Positions 7,519 through 17,095 are shown, counted from the stretch's first letter. The stretch is 64,000 nucleotides of DNA from Paraburkholderia sp. BL25I1N1 (GCF_003002025.1 NZ_PVZB01000005.1:310001-374000); one strand, 5' to 3'. Translations and numbers: made by a program. Notes: generated by a model not told the origin, from the letters alone.

Positions 7519-8525
7519 GCGATACGATTGCCAACCAGACACCGCCACCGGCGATTCTATTCGTCGATGACGAAGCCACCGCAGTCAAATATTTCGAGCG
7601 CGCCATCGGTGCGATCGCGCCGGTGGTGACGGGCGCCTCCGTGGAGGACGGCAAGGCAATGCTGGATGCCCACGCCGGCAGCTTGGCCGTGCTGGTGTCC
7701 GATCAGCGTATGCCGGGCGAATATGGCAACGAACTTCTGCGCTATGCGCGCGAGCGCTATCCCCACATCGTCCGAATCCTGACGACGGCTTATTCGGAGC
7801 TGGACCAGACCGTCGAGGCCGTCAACCAGGGCCAGATACATCGCTATATCAAGAAGCCGTGGGACATCAGCGCGCTGCGCATGGAGATGAAGCAGGCGCT
7901 GGAGTTGTCGGGACTGCGCAAGGAACGCGACCAGCTCGTGCGCGAGAAGCTGAGCGTCCTGCAGACGCAGACCGTGGCTACTCGCATAGGCATCGTGCAG
8001 ACGTTGTGCGTCAGCCTGATCGGGCCAGGGCGCTTTCAGCCGGTGGAGACCTATCTGGCCGGTGCCGATCTGGCCGGTACGCGCAACGTGGAGCCGGACT
8101 GGCAGCGTATGGATTACGCCGATCTGGTACGGGTCGAGAGCGAATGCAGCGGCAGTTTTGGCCATGCGGTTGGCACGCGCCTGGCGGAACTGCGTACGCG
8201 GAATGCGGGGCGCAGCGCTGCCGATGCGGTGCAGGTTTTCGCTGACGTTCTCGGCGCCGCAGTACGCGGCGATGGCGATGCGCTGATCTGGACTTCGCCG
8301 GCCACATTGAGTGAGTTCCTCACCCGGCCCGTGGCGCAGACCGTATCGGCCGAGCACGCCGCCTGGCTCGCCTGCCTGCTGTGGCTGGAAGAAGCTGGCG
8401 GCGCCCTGCGGTTCGCGCGTGAAGGCGACACCATCGTCTGCCGCGCCGGCACACGCGCCGCCAGCTTTGCGGCCGACCGCCTGGCGCTCTGGATCGAGCG
8501 GTTCTCGGAGCGGGCGTTCGACTAG
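7515..8525 (+). CDS. phcQ: PhcQ-like response regulator with receiver and uncharacterised C-terminal domain
   Basis: This is a 336-residue protein. Residues 12-130 form a receiver (ILFVDDEATAVKYF, phospho-acceptor D63 in LVSDQRMPGEYGNELL, LTTAYSE, IKKPWD) close to those of RpfG-type and Phc regulators. A helical linker (about 130-160) leads to roughly 175 residues with no DNA-binding, GGDEF or HD-GYP motif that I recognise. The length and last position in the cassette match PhcQ, which influences PhcA activity in Ralstonia. Its ATG overlaps the TGA of the phcR remnant. No PhcA-type LysR regulator is in the window, so its downstream partner is unknown. Confidence 0.7.
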   Translation: MSDTIANQTPPPAILFVDDEATAVKYFERAIGAIAPVVTGASVEDGKAMLDAHAGSLAVLVSDQRMPGEYGNELLRYARERYPHIVRILTTAYSELDQTVEAVNQGQIHRYIKKPWDISALRMEMKQALELSGLRKERDQLVREKLSVLQTQTVATRIGIVQTLCVSLIGPGRFQPVETYLAGADLAGTRNVEPDWQRMDYADLVRVESECSGSFGHAVGTRLAELRTRNAGRSAADAVQVFADVLGAAVRGDGDALIWTSPATLSEFLTRPVAQTVSAEHAAWLACLLWLEEAGGALRFAREGDTIVCRAGTRAASFAADRLALWIERFSERAFD

Positions 8526-8584
8526 GCGAAGGAGACGATTCGCTGTGCGAGAGCCCGCGCAGGACCGGCCGCGGCAATCAGTGC

Positions 8585-9247
8585 TTAGGCGCCCGCGCGC
8601 CCCTGACGCCGTAGGACCACGTGCGTGGCTTTCTCCGACGCTACGAATTCGACGCATTCGTATCCCAGAGCCCGCAAGTCAACCCCTTCGAACAGCCGTT
8701 CTCCTCCGCCGAGCAGGACGGGCGCGATAGCAATGTGCAGTTCGTCAATGAGGCTCTCGCGAAGATACTGCTGAATCGTTTTCGCTCCGCCGCCGATGCG
8801 CACGTCCATTCCGCCGGCCGCCTCGCGTGCCCTTTCAAGCGCTTCGCGAATGCCGCCCGTGACGAAATGGAACGTCGTGCCGCCTTCCATCTCGATGGGT
8901 GGACGTGCATGATGCGTCACGATGAAGACCGGAACGTGATACGGCGGATTGTCTCCCCACCAGCCTTTCCAGCTCATGTCCGGCCAGGGCCCACGAACGG
9001 GGCTGAACATGTTTCTGCCGAGAATCCAGGCCCCGACATTCTCAAAACCGCGAGCCGCGAAGTCGTCGTCCACCCCGGTCGTGCCGCCGTCCTTGCCGAA
9101 TAAGGCCCGCTGGAACGTGCGTGTTGGAATCAGCCAATGGTGCAGATCCGTCCCGCCAATGCCGAGCGGATTGTCGATGTCCTGGTTTGGCCCTGCTCCG
9201 TATCCGTCGAGCGAGATGGTGAAGCCGTTAACGCGAACTCGTGTCAT
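8585..9247 (-). CDS. Dihydrofolate reductase family protein (RibD C-terminal-like)
   Basis: This 220-residue protein begins RVNGFTISLDGYGAGP, the typical start of the RibD_C/DHFR-like fold used by stand-alone pyrimidine-reductase-like proteins. ILGRNMF and the NADPH-binding stretch VRIGGGAKTIQQYL followed by IDELHIAIAPVLLGGGERLF confirm the family. These proteins are thought to be NADPH-dependent reductases, but their substrates are mostly unknown, and this is not the essential FolA enzyme. It stands alone, convergent with the phc cassette, 59 bases after the phcQ stop on the opposite strand. Confidence 0.85.
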   Translation of the reverse strand: MTRVRVNGFTISLDGYGAGPNQDIDNPLGIGGTDLHHWLIPTRTFQRALFGKDGGTTGVDDDFAARGFENVGAWILGRNMFSPVRGPWPDMSWKGWWGDNPPYHVPVFIVTHHARPPIEMEGGTTFHFVTGGIREALERAREAAGGMDVRIGGGAKTIQQYLRESLIDELHIAIAPVLLGGGERLFEGVDLRALGYECVEFVASEKATHVVLRRQGRAGA

Positions 9248-9385
9248 CTTGTGTCTCCGCTTGGACGCCTAACTATTCGTTCTGGGACAGTGCCGTGTAG
9301 GAACTCTACAAGTGGCGCGTCTGGACGTGTTCGTTTGCAGGCGTTGAAGTGTTCAAGTACGACGGGTATTGCATTCGGGAAGGGA

Positions 9386-9421
9386 AGAACGGCAGCCAGA
9401 GGAGAAGCTGGCTGCCGTTCT
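9386..9421. terminator. Strong hairpin terminator downstream of rng
   Basis: Perfect 14-base stem 9386-9399 / 9408-9421 with an 8-base loop. It lies 35 bases beyond the rng stop on the minus strand, where the stem is followed by a pyrimidine run. On the plus strand it is followed by CTTT. Confidence 0.7.
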
Positions 9422-9456
9422 CTTTACAGATGTTTGTTTCTAAACAAAAAGCACTT

Positions 9457-10926
9457 TCACATCAGCACAATATCGTACTGCTCCTGGCTCAAATTCGACT
9501 CCACCTGCAGCGACACCGGCTTGCCGATGAAATCAATCAGCATTGCCAGATGCTGCGACTCTTCCTCGAGAAACAGGTCGATCACCTGCTGCGACGCCAC
9601 CACGCGAAACTCGCGTGGATTGAACTGGCGCGACTCGCGCAGAATCTCGCGCAGCACGTCGTAACACACCGTGCGTGGCGTCTTGACCTGCCCCTTGCCC
9701 TGGCAAACCGGACAAGGTTCGCACAGCACATGAGCAAGAGATTCACGCGTACGCTTGCGCGTCATCTCCACAAGGCCGAGCTGCGAGAACCCATTCACCG
9801 TCACACGCGTGCGATCGCGCGACAGCGCTTTCTTCAATTCGCCCAACACCTGATCGCGATGCTCGACGTTCTCCATGTCGATGAAGTCGATGATGATCAC
9901 GCCGCCCAGATTGCGCAGACGTAATTGCCGCGCAATGGTGTGCGCGGCTTCGAGGTTGGTCTTGAAGATCGTATCGTCGAAGTTGCGCGCGCCGACGTAG
10001 CCGCCGGTATTCACGTCGATGGTCGTCATCGCTTCGGTCTGGTCGATCACGAGATAACCGCCCGACTTCAGATCCACCCGGCGCGACAGCGCGCGCTGAA
10101 TTTCCGCCTCGATGTTGTACAGATCGAAGAGCGGCCGCTCGCCGGTGTAGTGGTGCAGCTTCGACGACACCGCCGGCGTGAACTCGGCCGCGAAATCCGC
10201 CAGCATCTGATACGTCTCGCGCGAGTCGACCTGAATGCGCGACGACTCGTCGTTGACGAAATCGCGCAGCACGCGTTGCGCGAGATTCAGATCCTGATAC
10301 AGCAGGCTGGTTGGCGGCATGCGCTGACCTTGCGACAGAATCGTCGCCCACGTCTTGCGCAGATACGCGACGTCGCCGGCCAGCTCCTCGCTAGTCGCAT
10401 CTTCGGCGATAGTGCGCACGATGTAGCCGCCTTTCTCGTCGGCGGGCAGCACGGCGGTCAGACGCGCACGCACGGCTTCGCGCTCGGCTTCGCTCTCGAT
10501 CTTCTGCGAGATGCCGATATGCGGCTCCTGCGGCAGATACACGAGCGTGCGCCCGGCGATGCTCACTTGCGTGGACAGTCGCGCGCCCTTGGTGCCGATC
10601 GGATCCTTCACGACCTGCACCATCAACGTCTGCCCCTCGAAGACGATTTTTTCGATCGGCTGATGCGGTGTCTGATGCTGCGGCTCGCCGGCAATGCGCG
10701 GGTGCCAGATGTCGGCTACATGAAGGAACGCGGCGCGTTCGAGACCGATGTCGATGAAGGCGGACTGCATGCCCGGCAACACGCGTACGACCTTGCCGAG
10801 ATAGACGTTGCCGACGCGGCCGCGCGATAGCGTTCGTTCGACGTGAAGTTCCTGGACGGCGCCTTGCTGGACCAGCGCGACGCGCGTTTCCTGCGGCGTG
10901 ACATTGATCAGGATTTCTTCATTCAT
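9457..10926 (-). CDS. rng: Ribonuclease G
   Basis: This 489-residue cytoplasmic endoribonuclease matures the 5' end of 16S rRNA and takes part in mRNA decay. The N-terminal S1 domain (residues 20-120) starts after NEEILINVTPQETRVALV and includes GNVYLGKVVRVLPGMQSAF. The catalytic part carries IDVNTGGYVGARNFDDT and GVIIIDFIDM, whose aspartates bind Mg2+. The Zn-link CEPCPVCQGKG follows near residue 410. It lacks the long C-terminal scaffold of RNase E, so RNase G is the better name. maf lies just upstream on the same strand with a nine-base gap, a pairing common in proteobacteria. Confidence 0.96.
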   Translation of the reverse strand: MNEEILINVTPQETRVALVQQGAVQELHVERTLSRGRVGNVYLGKVVRVLPGMQSAFIDIGLERAAFLHVADIWHPRIAGEPQHQTPHQPIEKIVFEGQTLMVQVVKDPIGTKGARLSTQVSIAGRTLVYLPQEPHIGISQKIESEAEREAVRARLTAVLPADEKGGYIVRTIAEDATSEELAGDVAYLRKTWATILSQGQRMPPTSLLYQDLNLAQRVLRDFVNDESSRIQVDSRETYQMLADFAAEFTPAVSSKLHHYTGERPLFDLYNIEAEIQRALSRRVDLKSGGYLVIDQTEAMTTIDVNTGGYVGARNFDDTIFKTNLEAAHTIARQLRLRNLGGVIIIDFIDMENVEHRDQVLGELKKALSRDRTRVTVNGFSQLGLVEMTRKRTRESLAHVLCEPCPVCQGKGQVKTPRTVCYDVLREILRESRQFNPREFRVVASQQVIDLFLEEESQHLAMLIDFIGKPVSLQVESNLSQEQYDIVLM

Positions 10927-10935
10927 GGTGTTATT

Positions 10936-11565
10936 TTAGAAGTCGATGCGCGCTGCACGCAGGAGGGCAGCGGATTCAAAAAGCGGCAAACCCATGATAC
11001 CTGAATAGGACCCGTCGATATGTTCGATAAACTCCGCGGCGCGCCCTTGCACACCGTACGCGCCTGCCTTGCCGAGCGGCTCGCCGCTCGCGGCATAGCG
11101 GCGGATCGCGTCTGCGTGCAGTGCAGCAAAACGCACCTTCGACACGGATAACGCAGCCGGCAGTAGCGCGCCTTCGGCATCGACCACGGCCACGGCCGTC
11201 AGCACTTCGTGATCGCGTCCGGCGAGGCGCTTGAGCATCGCGACGGCGTCGTCGGCATCGACGGGCTTGCCGAGAATCGCGTCGTCGATCGTGACGGTTG
11301 TATCCGCAACCAGAATCGGCCGCGCGGCATGGCCGCCGGCCACGAGGCGCGCGCGCGCCGCATGCGCCTTGGCGACGCACACCCGCTGCACGTAGTCGTG
11401 CGCGCGTTCGCCGGGCAGTTCGGCTTCGAGTGCTTCGGCGTCTTCATCGGGACGCGGCAGCAGCAGTTCGAAACGCACGCCGAGCTGTTGCAACAACTCC
11501 TGGCGGCGTGGACTCTGCGAAGCAAGGTAGACGAACGGATGCAGCGAAGCGGCGGACGTGGACAT
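10936..11565 (-). CDS. maf: Maf-family nucleoside triphosphate pyrophosphatase
   Basis: This protein has 209 residues from ATG 11565. Maf proteins hydrolyse non-canonical or modified NTPs to NMP and pyrophosphate, cleaning the nucleotide pool. The signature [17 protein letters not shown] lies near the start. [11 protein letters not shown] (active-site Asp), [30 protein letters not shown] strands and [20 protein letters not shown] follow in family order. The frame stays open to 11805, but that extension is basic low-complexity sequence. ATG 11565 gives the normal length. It is cotranscribed with rng. Confidence 0.92.
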   Translation of the reverse strand: MSTSAASLHPFVYLASQSPRRQELLQQLGVRFELLLPRPDEDAEALEAELPGERAHDYVQRVCVAKAHAARARLVAGGHAARPILVADTTVTIDDAILGKPVDADDAVAMLKRLAGRDHEVLTAVAVVDAEGALLPAALSVSKVRFAALHADAIRRYAASGEPLGKAGAYGVQGRAAEFIEHIDGSYSGIMGLPLFESAALLRAARIDF

Positions 11566-11826
11566 GAACAGGTCTCGATGAAGCGGATTGCGTGGGGGCG
11601 CGACGGGTGTCGAGCGTCGATCGGTGTGATGGGAAACCAGCGGTGCGAGCATGACGACGCGTGGCACGCGCACGTTGTTGTGCACGCCAGCATGCACGTC
11701 GGTTAGCGCCGCAAATGCGACCCAAGAAACACGGCGAAGGCGCGACTGCAACATGCGACTACGACGCGCAACCTGGCGTCGCGCCCGCCAACCGCGCTCG
11801 CGCATTCTCAGCGCCGCCTCATTCGC

Positions 11827-12297
11827 TCACACGCGATGATAGGGGTGATTTTGCGTGATGGTCCACGCACGGTAAAGCTGTTCGGCAAGCAGCACGCGGA
11901 CCATCGCGTGCGGCAAGGTCAGGCTGGAGACGCGCAGCAGCATATCGGCGCGCGCTTTCAACTGAGGATCGAGTCCATCGGCGCCGCCGATCAGGAACGC
12001 CACGTCGCGGCCGTCCTGCTGCCAGCCGGGCAGGGCGCCGGCGAGCTGCATGGTGGTCCAGTCCTTGCCGCGTTCGTCGAGCGCGACAATGCGCGCGTTC
12101 TTCGGCAACGCGGCTTCGATTTTCAGCCGCTCGGCGGCCATCACGCTTTCCGCGGGCCGTCCCGACGAACGCTGCTCGGGTTTGATTTCGCGTAACTCGA
12201 TGCGCAGCTCGGGCGGCATGCGCTTCGCGTATTCGTCGAAGCCGGTGGCGATCCAGTCCGGCATCTTGTGGCCGACGGCGAGGATATGCAGTTTCAT
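11827..12297 (-). CDS. rlmH: 23S rRNA pseudouridine-1915 N3-methyltransferase
   Basis: This 156-residue SPOUT-class methyltransferase modifies pseudouridine 1915 in helix 69 of 23S rRNA on assembled ribosomes, using SAM. The start [15 protein letters not shown], the central [13 protein letters not shown] and the trefoil-knot SAM site [12 protein letters not shown] are diagnostic, and the C-terminus [10 protein letters not shown] ends as in the family. The length is normal. It lies 70 bases downstream of rsfS, a widely conserved ribosome-associated pair. Confidence 0.96.
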   Translation of the reverse strand: MKLHILAVGHKMPDWIATGFDEYAKRMPPELRIELREIKPEQRSSGRPAESVMAAERLKIEAALPKNARIVALDERGKDWTTMQLAGALPGWQQDGRDVAFLIGGADGLDPQLKARADMLLRVSSLTLPHAMVRVLLAEQLYRAWTITQNHPYHRV

Positions 12298-12367
12298 GAC
12301 GGATCGAAGATCGCGAATGTCAACGCGGACCGGAACGGTGTGAGTCGCCCAAAGGCCGCCGGCTGAC

Positions 12368-12826
12368 TTACTTGCGGCGCGCGGCCGTCTTGCGCGCGGG
12401 CTTCTTTACGGCCGGCGCCGCTTCGTCTTCGTCCTCGTCCTCATCGGGTTCGCTCGAACGCGCGCCGCCAAACGGGTCCGGCGTGGACAGCTTGATGCGC
12501 ACCGGCTTGTCGCCCCAGATTTCCTCGAGGTTGTAGTACTGGCGCAGCGCCGGTTGCAGGATGTGCACGATCGCGTCGCCGCAATCCACCAGCACCCATT
12601 CGCCGATGTCCTCGCCTTCGGTACTGATGATGTCGCCGCCGTTTTCCTTGACGCTCTCGCGCACGCTCGAAGCGAGCGCCTTGGTCTGGCGATTGGAGGT
12701 GCCGCTCGCGACGATCACGCGATCGAACAGCGAGGTCAGGTGGCTGGTGTTGAACACCTTGATGTCTTGCGCCTTGACGTCTTCGAGAGCGTCGACGATC
12801 ACGCGTTGCAGTTTGCGAATATCCAT
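12368..12826 (-). CDS. rsfS: Ribosomal silencing factor RsfS
   Basis: This 152-residue protein binds ribosomal protein L14 and blocks subunit joining when nutrients are short. Residues 1-110 form the RsfS/DUF143 domain: [58 protein letters not shown] charged tail of about 35 residues follows, first acidic (repeated E/D) and then Lys/Ala-rich, longer than in E. coli but usual in Burkholderiaceae. nadD ends four bases upstream, so the two are probably one operon. Confidence 0.95.
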   Translation of the reverse strand: MDIRKLQRVIVDALEDVKAQDIKVFNTSHLTSLFDRVIVASGTSNRQTKALASSVRESVKENGGDIISTEGEDIGEWVLVDCGDAIVHILQPALRQYYNLEEIWGDKPVRIKLSTPDPFGGARSSEPDEDEDEDEAAPAVKKPARKTAARRK

Positions 12827-12830
12827 AGGG

Positions 12831-13547
12831 TTACCGGTGGTACAGATGATGTTGAAGAATATAGTCCCACACCGCGGTGGGGACGTGGCTCGCCGCCTGG
12901 TCTTGCTGTTCGTCGCCCGCGAGGGCGAGCCGCTGGCTCACCTGTTCGCGCAGATGCGCGCGAATGTCGGTGGCCGAAACGTTGAACGCAAGCGTCGTAT
13001 CGATCAGCAAGTGGCCGCAGGGCGTGGCTTGCAGAACGTCGGCGCGGGCACGGCGCGCGTCGATTTCTTTTGCGACCACGGGAGGAATCGACGCGAGGTC
13101 GAAGCCGGGCCGCGTGGCCGCGCAGATATGCGCAAAGTCGAACAGGCGCCGCCAGTCGTGCCATGTGTCGAGATGCACCAGTTGATCCGCGCCGATCAGG
13201 AGCGCAATCGAGGCGTCCTCACCTTCGCGTTCACGCCAGCGTCGCAGCGTGTCGACCGTGTAGGTCGGGCCGTCGTGCTCGATCTCGTCGGTCGCGACAC
13301 GCACGGTCGCGCCCGGCAGCACCAGCTCGCTGGCCGCCGCGCGCGTCATGGCCAGCCGATGCACGGCCGGCGAGACGTCGGCTTTCTGCCAGGGCTGGCC
13401 GGCCGGCAACAGCACGAGTTCGGTCAGATGCAGCACGTGCGCGAAACGCCGCGCGAGCGCGAGGTGGCCGTCGTGGATCGGATCGAAAGTGCCGCCGAGC
13501 AGTCCGATCCGGCGAGGCAGGGCAACAGGATGAGCGTTCGGCTTCAG
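12831..13547 (-). CDS. nadD: Nicotinate-nucleotide adenylyltransferase (apparent CTG start)
   Basis: NadD joins ATP and nicotinate mononucleotide to make deamido-NAD. The essential nucleotide-binding segment [19 protein letters not shown] (with its H-x-G-H) lies at about 13455-13510. The first GTG in this frame, at 13436, is downstream of it and would delete the active site. No ATG, GTG or TTG occurs in frame between the hemF stop and the motif. A CTG at 13547 has AAAGGA seven bases upstream and gives a 238-residue protein, so I use it. [26 protein letters not shown] and [17 protein letters not shown] confirm the family. hemF ends 50 bases upstream. Confidence 0.85.
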   Translation of the reverse strand: MKPNAHPVALPRRIGLLGGTFDPIHDGHLALARRFAHVLHLTELVLLPAGQPWQKADVSPAVHRLAMTRAAASELVLPGATVRVATDEIEHDGPTYTVDTLRRWREREGEDASIALLIGADQLVHLDTWHDWRRLFDFAHICAATRPGFDLASIPPVVAKEIDARRARADVLQATPCGHLLIDTTLAFNVSATDIRAHLREQVSQRLALAGDEQQDQAASHVPTAVWDYILQHHLYHR

Positions 13548-13596
13548 GTGAAGATCCTTTGTCGTGACGATGCGCGGTGCGGTGCGGGCCTGAGCC

Positions 13597-14520
13597 TCAC
13601 ACCCACTCGCGCGGCACGAGAAAATCGCTATAAAGACGCGCTTCCGGTGTGCCCGGTTCGGGGTGCCAGTTGTAGCGCCAGTTCGCCACGGGCGGCATGG
13701 ACATCAGGATCGATTCCGTGCGCCCGCCGCTCTGCAGCCCAAACAGTGTGCCACGGTCGAAGACCAGATTGAACTCGACGTAGCGCCCGCGCCGGTATGC
13801 CTGGAAATCGCGCTCGGCCTGCCCGTACGGAATGTTGCGGCGCTTTTCGATGATCGGCAGGTACGCTTTGAGGAATGCGTCACCCACGCTTCTGAGCATC
13901 GCGAACGATTGGTCGAAGCCCGGCGCCGAGAAATCGTCGAAGAAAATCCCGCCGATGCCGCGCGCTTCGTTGCGGTGCTTAAGGAAGAAATACTCGTCGC
14001 ACCAGCGCTTGAAACTCGGGTAGAGGTCCGCGCCATAAGGTTGCAGCGCGTCGCGGCAAGTGCGATGGAAATGCTGCGCGTCTTCCTCGTAGCCGTAGTA
14101 CGGCGTCAGATCCATGCCGCCGCCGAACCAGAACACCGGCTCTTCGCCGGCCCTGGTCGCGATCAGCAGACGCACATTCATATGCACGGTCGGGCAGTGC
14201 GGATTGTGCGGATGCAGCACGAGCGACACGCCCATTGCTTCGAAACCACGGCCGGCCAGTTGCGGACGCGCGGCGCTCGCCGAACCCGGCAAGGCGTCGC
14301 CCGCGACGTCCGAAAAACCGATGCCGGCCCGCTCGAAGAAGTTGCCGCCTTCCAGAATCCGCGTGTAGCCGCCGCCGCGCAGCTTCTCGCCGGGCCCGCG
14401 CTGCCATGCGTCGGTGGCGAACGGCGTGCCGTCGAACGCGCCGAGCGTGTCCGCGATATGCGTTTGCAGGCCTTGCAGCCAGCTGCGCACGGCCTGTGCG
14501 TCGTAGCTCGAATCGGTCAT
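13597..14520 (-). CDS. hemF: Oxygen-dependent coproporphyrinogen III oxidase
   Basis: This 307-residue enzyme carries out aerobic oxidative decarboxylation of coproporphyrinogen III to protoporphyrinogen IX in haem synthesis. [54 protein letters not shown] and [20 protein letters not shown] are family signatures. ATG 14520 (MTDSSYDAQ) matches the usual N-terminus; an in-frame GTG at 14544 would add eight residues. Neither start has a strong ribosome site. It lies between purD and nadD on the same strand. Confidence 0.95.
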   Translation of the reverse strand: MTDSSYDAQAVRSWLQGLQTHIADTLGAFDGTPFATDAWQRGPGEKLRGGGYTRILEGGNFFERAGIGFSDVAGDALPGSASAARPQLAGRGFEAMGVSLVLHPHNPHCPTVHMNVRLLIATRAGEEPVFWFGGGMDLTPYYGYEEDAQHFHRTCRDALQPYGADLYPSFKRWCDEYFFLKHRNEARGIGGIFFDDFSAPGFDQSFAMLRSVGDAFLKAYLPIIEKRRNIPYGQAERDFQAYRRGRYVEFNLVFDRGTLFGLQSGGRTESILMSMPPVANWRYNWHPEPGTPEARLYSDFLVPREWV

Positions 14521-14803
14521 GAATGCAGATGCTGAGGGCGGCACGCTCGTCGTGCCGCGGGTTCATCGTGAAGGGCGACGGCCGGGCCGGCGTCAGGGGG
14601 AACCTGCGAAGGCGCGGCCATACGGTTTTTCGCTTCGGGCGGGATACTGCCGCCGCGTCGGGCTTCGGTCAGGCCACGTCGGGCCTGCGTCGGTTCATAT
14701 CGGCCCAGGTCATGCTGCGGGCGTGGATAGCGAAGCGAAACTCGCCGCGAAAACCCGCAGTGTAGCGCCGTTGGCGCCGCACGCGGGCGAGTGGGGTCGT
14801 GGC

Positions 14804-16102
14804 TTAGTGCTTGCCGTCGGTCTTGACGTCGTGCTTGCGATTCAACGCACGGTAGCCGATGTCGCGGCGATACTGCATGCCGTCGAACGAGATCTGGTTG
14901 ATCGTCTCGTACGCAACCGACTGCGCGCTGCGCACCGAATCCGCCAGTCCCACCACGCACAGCACGCGGCCGCCCGAGGTGGTCAGCTTGCCGTCCGCCA
15001 GCGTAGTGCCGGCGTGGAACGTGACCGAATCCGCGGTTTCAGCCGGAATGTCGTTGATGCGGTCACCCTTGCGCGGCGTGTCCGGATAGTTGTACGCGGC
15101 GAGCACGACGCCGAGCGCGGTGCGGCGATCCCACTCCAGTTCCACCGTATCCAGCGTGCCGGCTATCGCTTGCTCGACCACCTTCGAATAGTCGCCCTTC
15201 AGACGCGCCATGATCGGCTGCGTTTCCGGATCGCCCATGCGGCAGTTGAATTCGAGCGTTTTCGGGTTGCCTTGCGCGTCGATCATCAGACCGGCGTACA
15301 GGAAACCCGTGTAGCGGATGCCTTCCTTCTCCATGCCGCGCACGGTGGGCAGGATGATTTCGCGCATCACGCGGGCGTGCAGTTGCGGCGTGACGATCGG
15401 CGCGGGCGAGTAGGCGCCCATGCCGCCTGTGTTCGGACCCTGGTCGCCGTCGAGCAGACGCTTGTGATCCTGGCTCGATGCGAGCGCCAGCACATGCTTG
15501 CCGTCCACCATCACGATGAAGCTCGCTTCCTCGCCGGTGAGGAATTCCTCGATCACGACACGCGCGCCGGCGTCGCCGAGCTTGTTGTCCGACAGCATCA
15601 TGTCGACGGCGGCGTGCGCTTCTTCCAGCGTTTGCGCGACCACCACGCCCTTGCCCGCGGCGAGGCCGTCGGCCTTGATGACGATTGGTGCGCCTTTGGC
15701 GTCGAGATACGCGTGCGCGGCGGCGACGTCGGCGAAGGTTTCGTATTCGGCGGTCGGAATCGCGTGGCGCTTCATGAACGCCTTGGCGAAGTCTTTCGAG
15801 CTTTCGAGCTGAGCGGCTTCTTTGGTCGGCCCGAAAATCTTCAGACCGCGCGAGCGGAACAGATTGACGATGCCGGCTGCCAGCGGCGCCTCCGGCCCGA
15901 CCAGCGTGAAGGCGATCTGTTCCTGTTCGACGAAATCGGCGAGCGCAGCCGGCTCGGTGATGTTGACGTTGCGCAGACGCTCGTCCTGGGCGGTGCCGCC
16001 GTTGCCCGGAGCAACGTAGACGAGCTGAACCCGCGGCGATTGCGCGAGCTTCCATGCGAGTGCATGTTCGCGACCGCCGGAACCGACGACGAGTAACTTC
16101 AT
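14804..16102 (-). CDS. purD: Phosphoribosylamine-glycine ligase
   Basis: PurD (432 residues) joins phosphoribosylamine with glycine using ATP in de novo purine synthesis. The N-terminus MKLLVVGSGGREHALAW is diagnostic. The ATP-grasp domain includes PIVIKADGLAAGKGVVVA, FLTGEEASFIVMVDG and ALASSQDHKRLLDGDQGPNT, followed by GFLYAGLMI and LEFNCRMGDPETQ. Length is normal. About 280 bases with no evident gene separate it from hemF downstream, and 264 bases separate it from yebC upstream. Confidence 0.97.
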   Translation of the reverse strand: MKLLVVGSGGREHALAWKLAQSPRVQLVYVAPGNGGTAQDERLRNVNITEPAALADFVEQEQIAFTLVGPEAPLAAGIVNLFRSRGLKIFGPTKEAAQLESSKDFAKAFMKRHAIPTAEYETFADVAAAHAYLDAKGAPIVIKADGLAAGKGVVVAQTLEEAHAAVDMMLSDNKLGDAGARVVIEEFLTGEEASFIVMVDGKHVLALASSQDHKRLLDGDQGPNTGGMGAYSPAPIVTPQLHARVMREIILPTVRGMEKEGIRYTGFLYAGLMIDAQGNPKTLEFNCRMGDPETQPIMARLKGDYSKVVEQAIAGTLDTVELEWDRRTALGVVLAAYNYPDTPRKGDRINDIPAETADSVTFHAGTTLADGKLTTSGGRVLCVVGLADSVRSAQSVAYETINQISFDGMQYRRDIGYRALNRKHDVKTDGKH

Positions 16103-16307
16103 GTGAATCCCCGAGACTTAAAAACCATAAACGGCTGACGCAGCACGCTCAGCCGTGGAATGACAGCAAGGTTCGCGCGGAGCCCGCAGCAGCCGGTGGC
16201 GGCGCGCAGGGCACAGTACGAACCCGGGTGGTCGCGCGATGTGAGGTCACACGCACGCCCGCTCAGCAACGACACGAGGGCCAGCCGGCGGCGCGGACGT
16301 GGGTGCA

Positions 16308-16343
16308 TGCAAGTGCAAGTGCCAGTGCCACTGCAAGTGCATG
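16308..16343. repeat. Six-unit degenerate hexamer tandem repeat (TGCNNN)
   Basis: Six consecutive hexamers begin with TGC: TGCAAG, TGCAAG, TGCCAG, TGCCAC, TGCAAG, TGCATG. They lie between the yebC stop and the purD start, in the purD upstream region on the minus strand. No ORF is supported here. It could be a slippage-prone repeat or only compositional. Confidence 0.6.
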
Positions 16344-16366
16344 CGCCACGCGCTGCCGTGGCACGC

Positions 16367-17095
16367 TCATTCGTCGGCGATCGCGGCGTTTGTATAGACT
16401 TCCTGCACGTCGTCCAGATTCTCCAGCGCGTCGAGCAGCTTCTGCATTTTCACGGCGTCTTCGCCGGTGAACTCGACTTCCGTCTGAGGTTTCATCGTCA
16501 CCTCGGCCAGTTCGGCCTTGAAGCCGGCGGCTTCCAGCGCCGACTTCACTTTCGGGAAATCGTTCGGCGGGCACAGCACTTCGATACTGCCGTCTTCATT
16601 CGTGACGACGTCGTCGGCGCCGGCTTCGAGCGCGGCTTCCATCAGCTTGTCTTCCGCCGTGCCGGGCGCGAACAGGAACTGGCCGACGTGATCGAACATG
16701 AACGACACCGAGCCGTCCGTGCCCATGTTGCCGCCGTTCTTCGAGAACGCGTGACGCACTTCCGCCACCGTGCGCGTGCGGTTGTCGGTCATGGTGTCCA
16801 CGATCACCGCCGCGCCGCCGATGCCGTAGCCTTCGTAGCGGATTTCTTCGTAGCTTGCGCCGTCCACGCCGCCCACGCCACGCTGGATCGCGCGGTTGAC
16901 GTTATCTTTCGGCATGTTGGCGTCGTACGCCTTTTCGACGGCGAGCCGCAGGCGCGGGTTCGAGTCGATGTCGCCGCCGCCCATGCGCGCCGCGACCTGG
17001 ATTTCCTTGATGAGCCGCGTCCAGACCTTGCCGCGCTTGGCGTCGGCCGCTGCTTTCTTATGCTTGATGTTGGCCCATTTCGAATGACCCGCCAT
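16367..17095 (-). CDS. YebC/PmpR-family regulatory protein
   Basis: This 242-residue protein starts at ATG 17095 behind GGAGAA. The start [20 protein letters not shown] is nearly invariant in the YebC/TACO1 family, followed by [20 protein letters not shown] and [21 protein letters not shown]. Members have been described both as DNA-binding transcriptional regulators and as factors that help ribosomes through difficult sequences such as polyproline. Which applies here cannot be read from sequence. The longer frame to 17134 adds only a basic stretch with no ribosome site. It stands alone between purD and upp. Confidence 0.93.
   Translation of the reverse strand: MAGHSKWANIKHKKAAADAKRGKVWTRLIKEIQVAARMGGGDIDSNPRLRLAVEKAYDANMPKDNVNRAIQRGVGGVDGASYEEIRYEGYGIGGAAVIVDTMTDNRTRTVAEVRHAFSKNGGNMGTDGSVSFMFDHVGQFLFAPGTAEDKLMEAALEAGADDVVTNEDGSIEVLCPPNDFPKVKSALEAAGFKAELAEVTMKPQTEVEFTGEDAVKMQKLLDALENLDDVQEVYTNAAIADE

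Noticed and set aside
9432..9449. Small TTTGTTT / AAACAAA palindrome near the rng stop
   Set aside because: AT-only short stem with a tiny loop, adjacent to a much stronger terminator at 9386-9421; no independent role is supported.
14519..16096. A 525-codon plus-strand frame across the hemF-purD gap and purD
   Set aside because: Almost wholly antisense to purD and of shadow composition; the short unique part has no ribosome site or domain.
16308..16343. Hexamer array as a CRISPR-like element
   Set aside because: Units are six bases without spacers and there are no cas genes.
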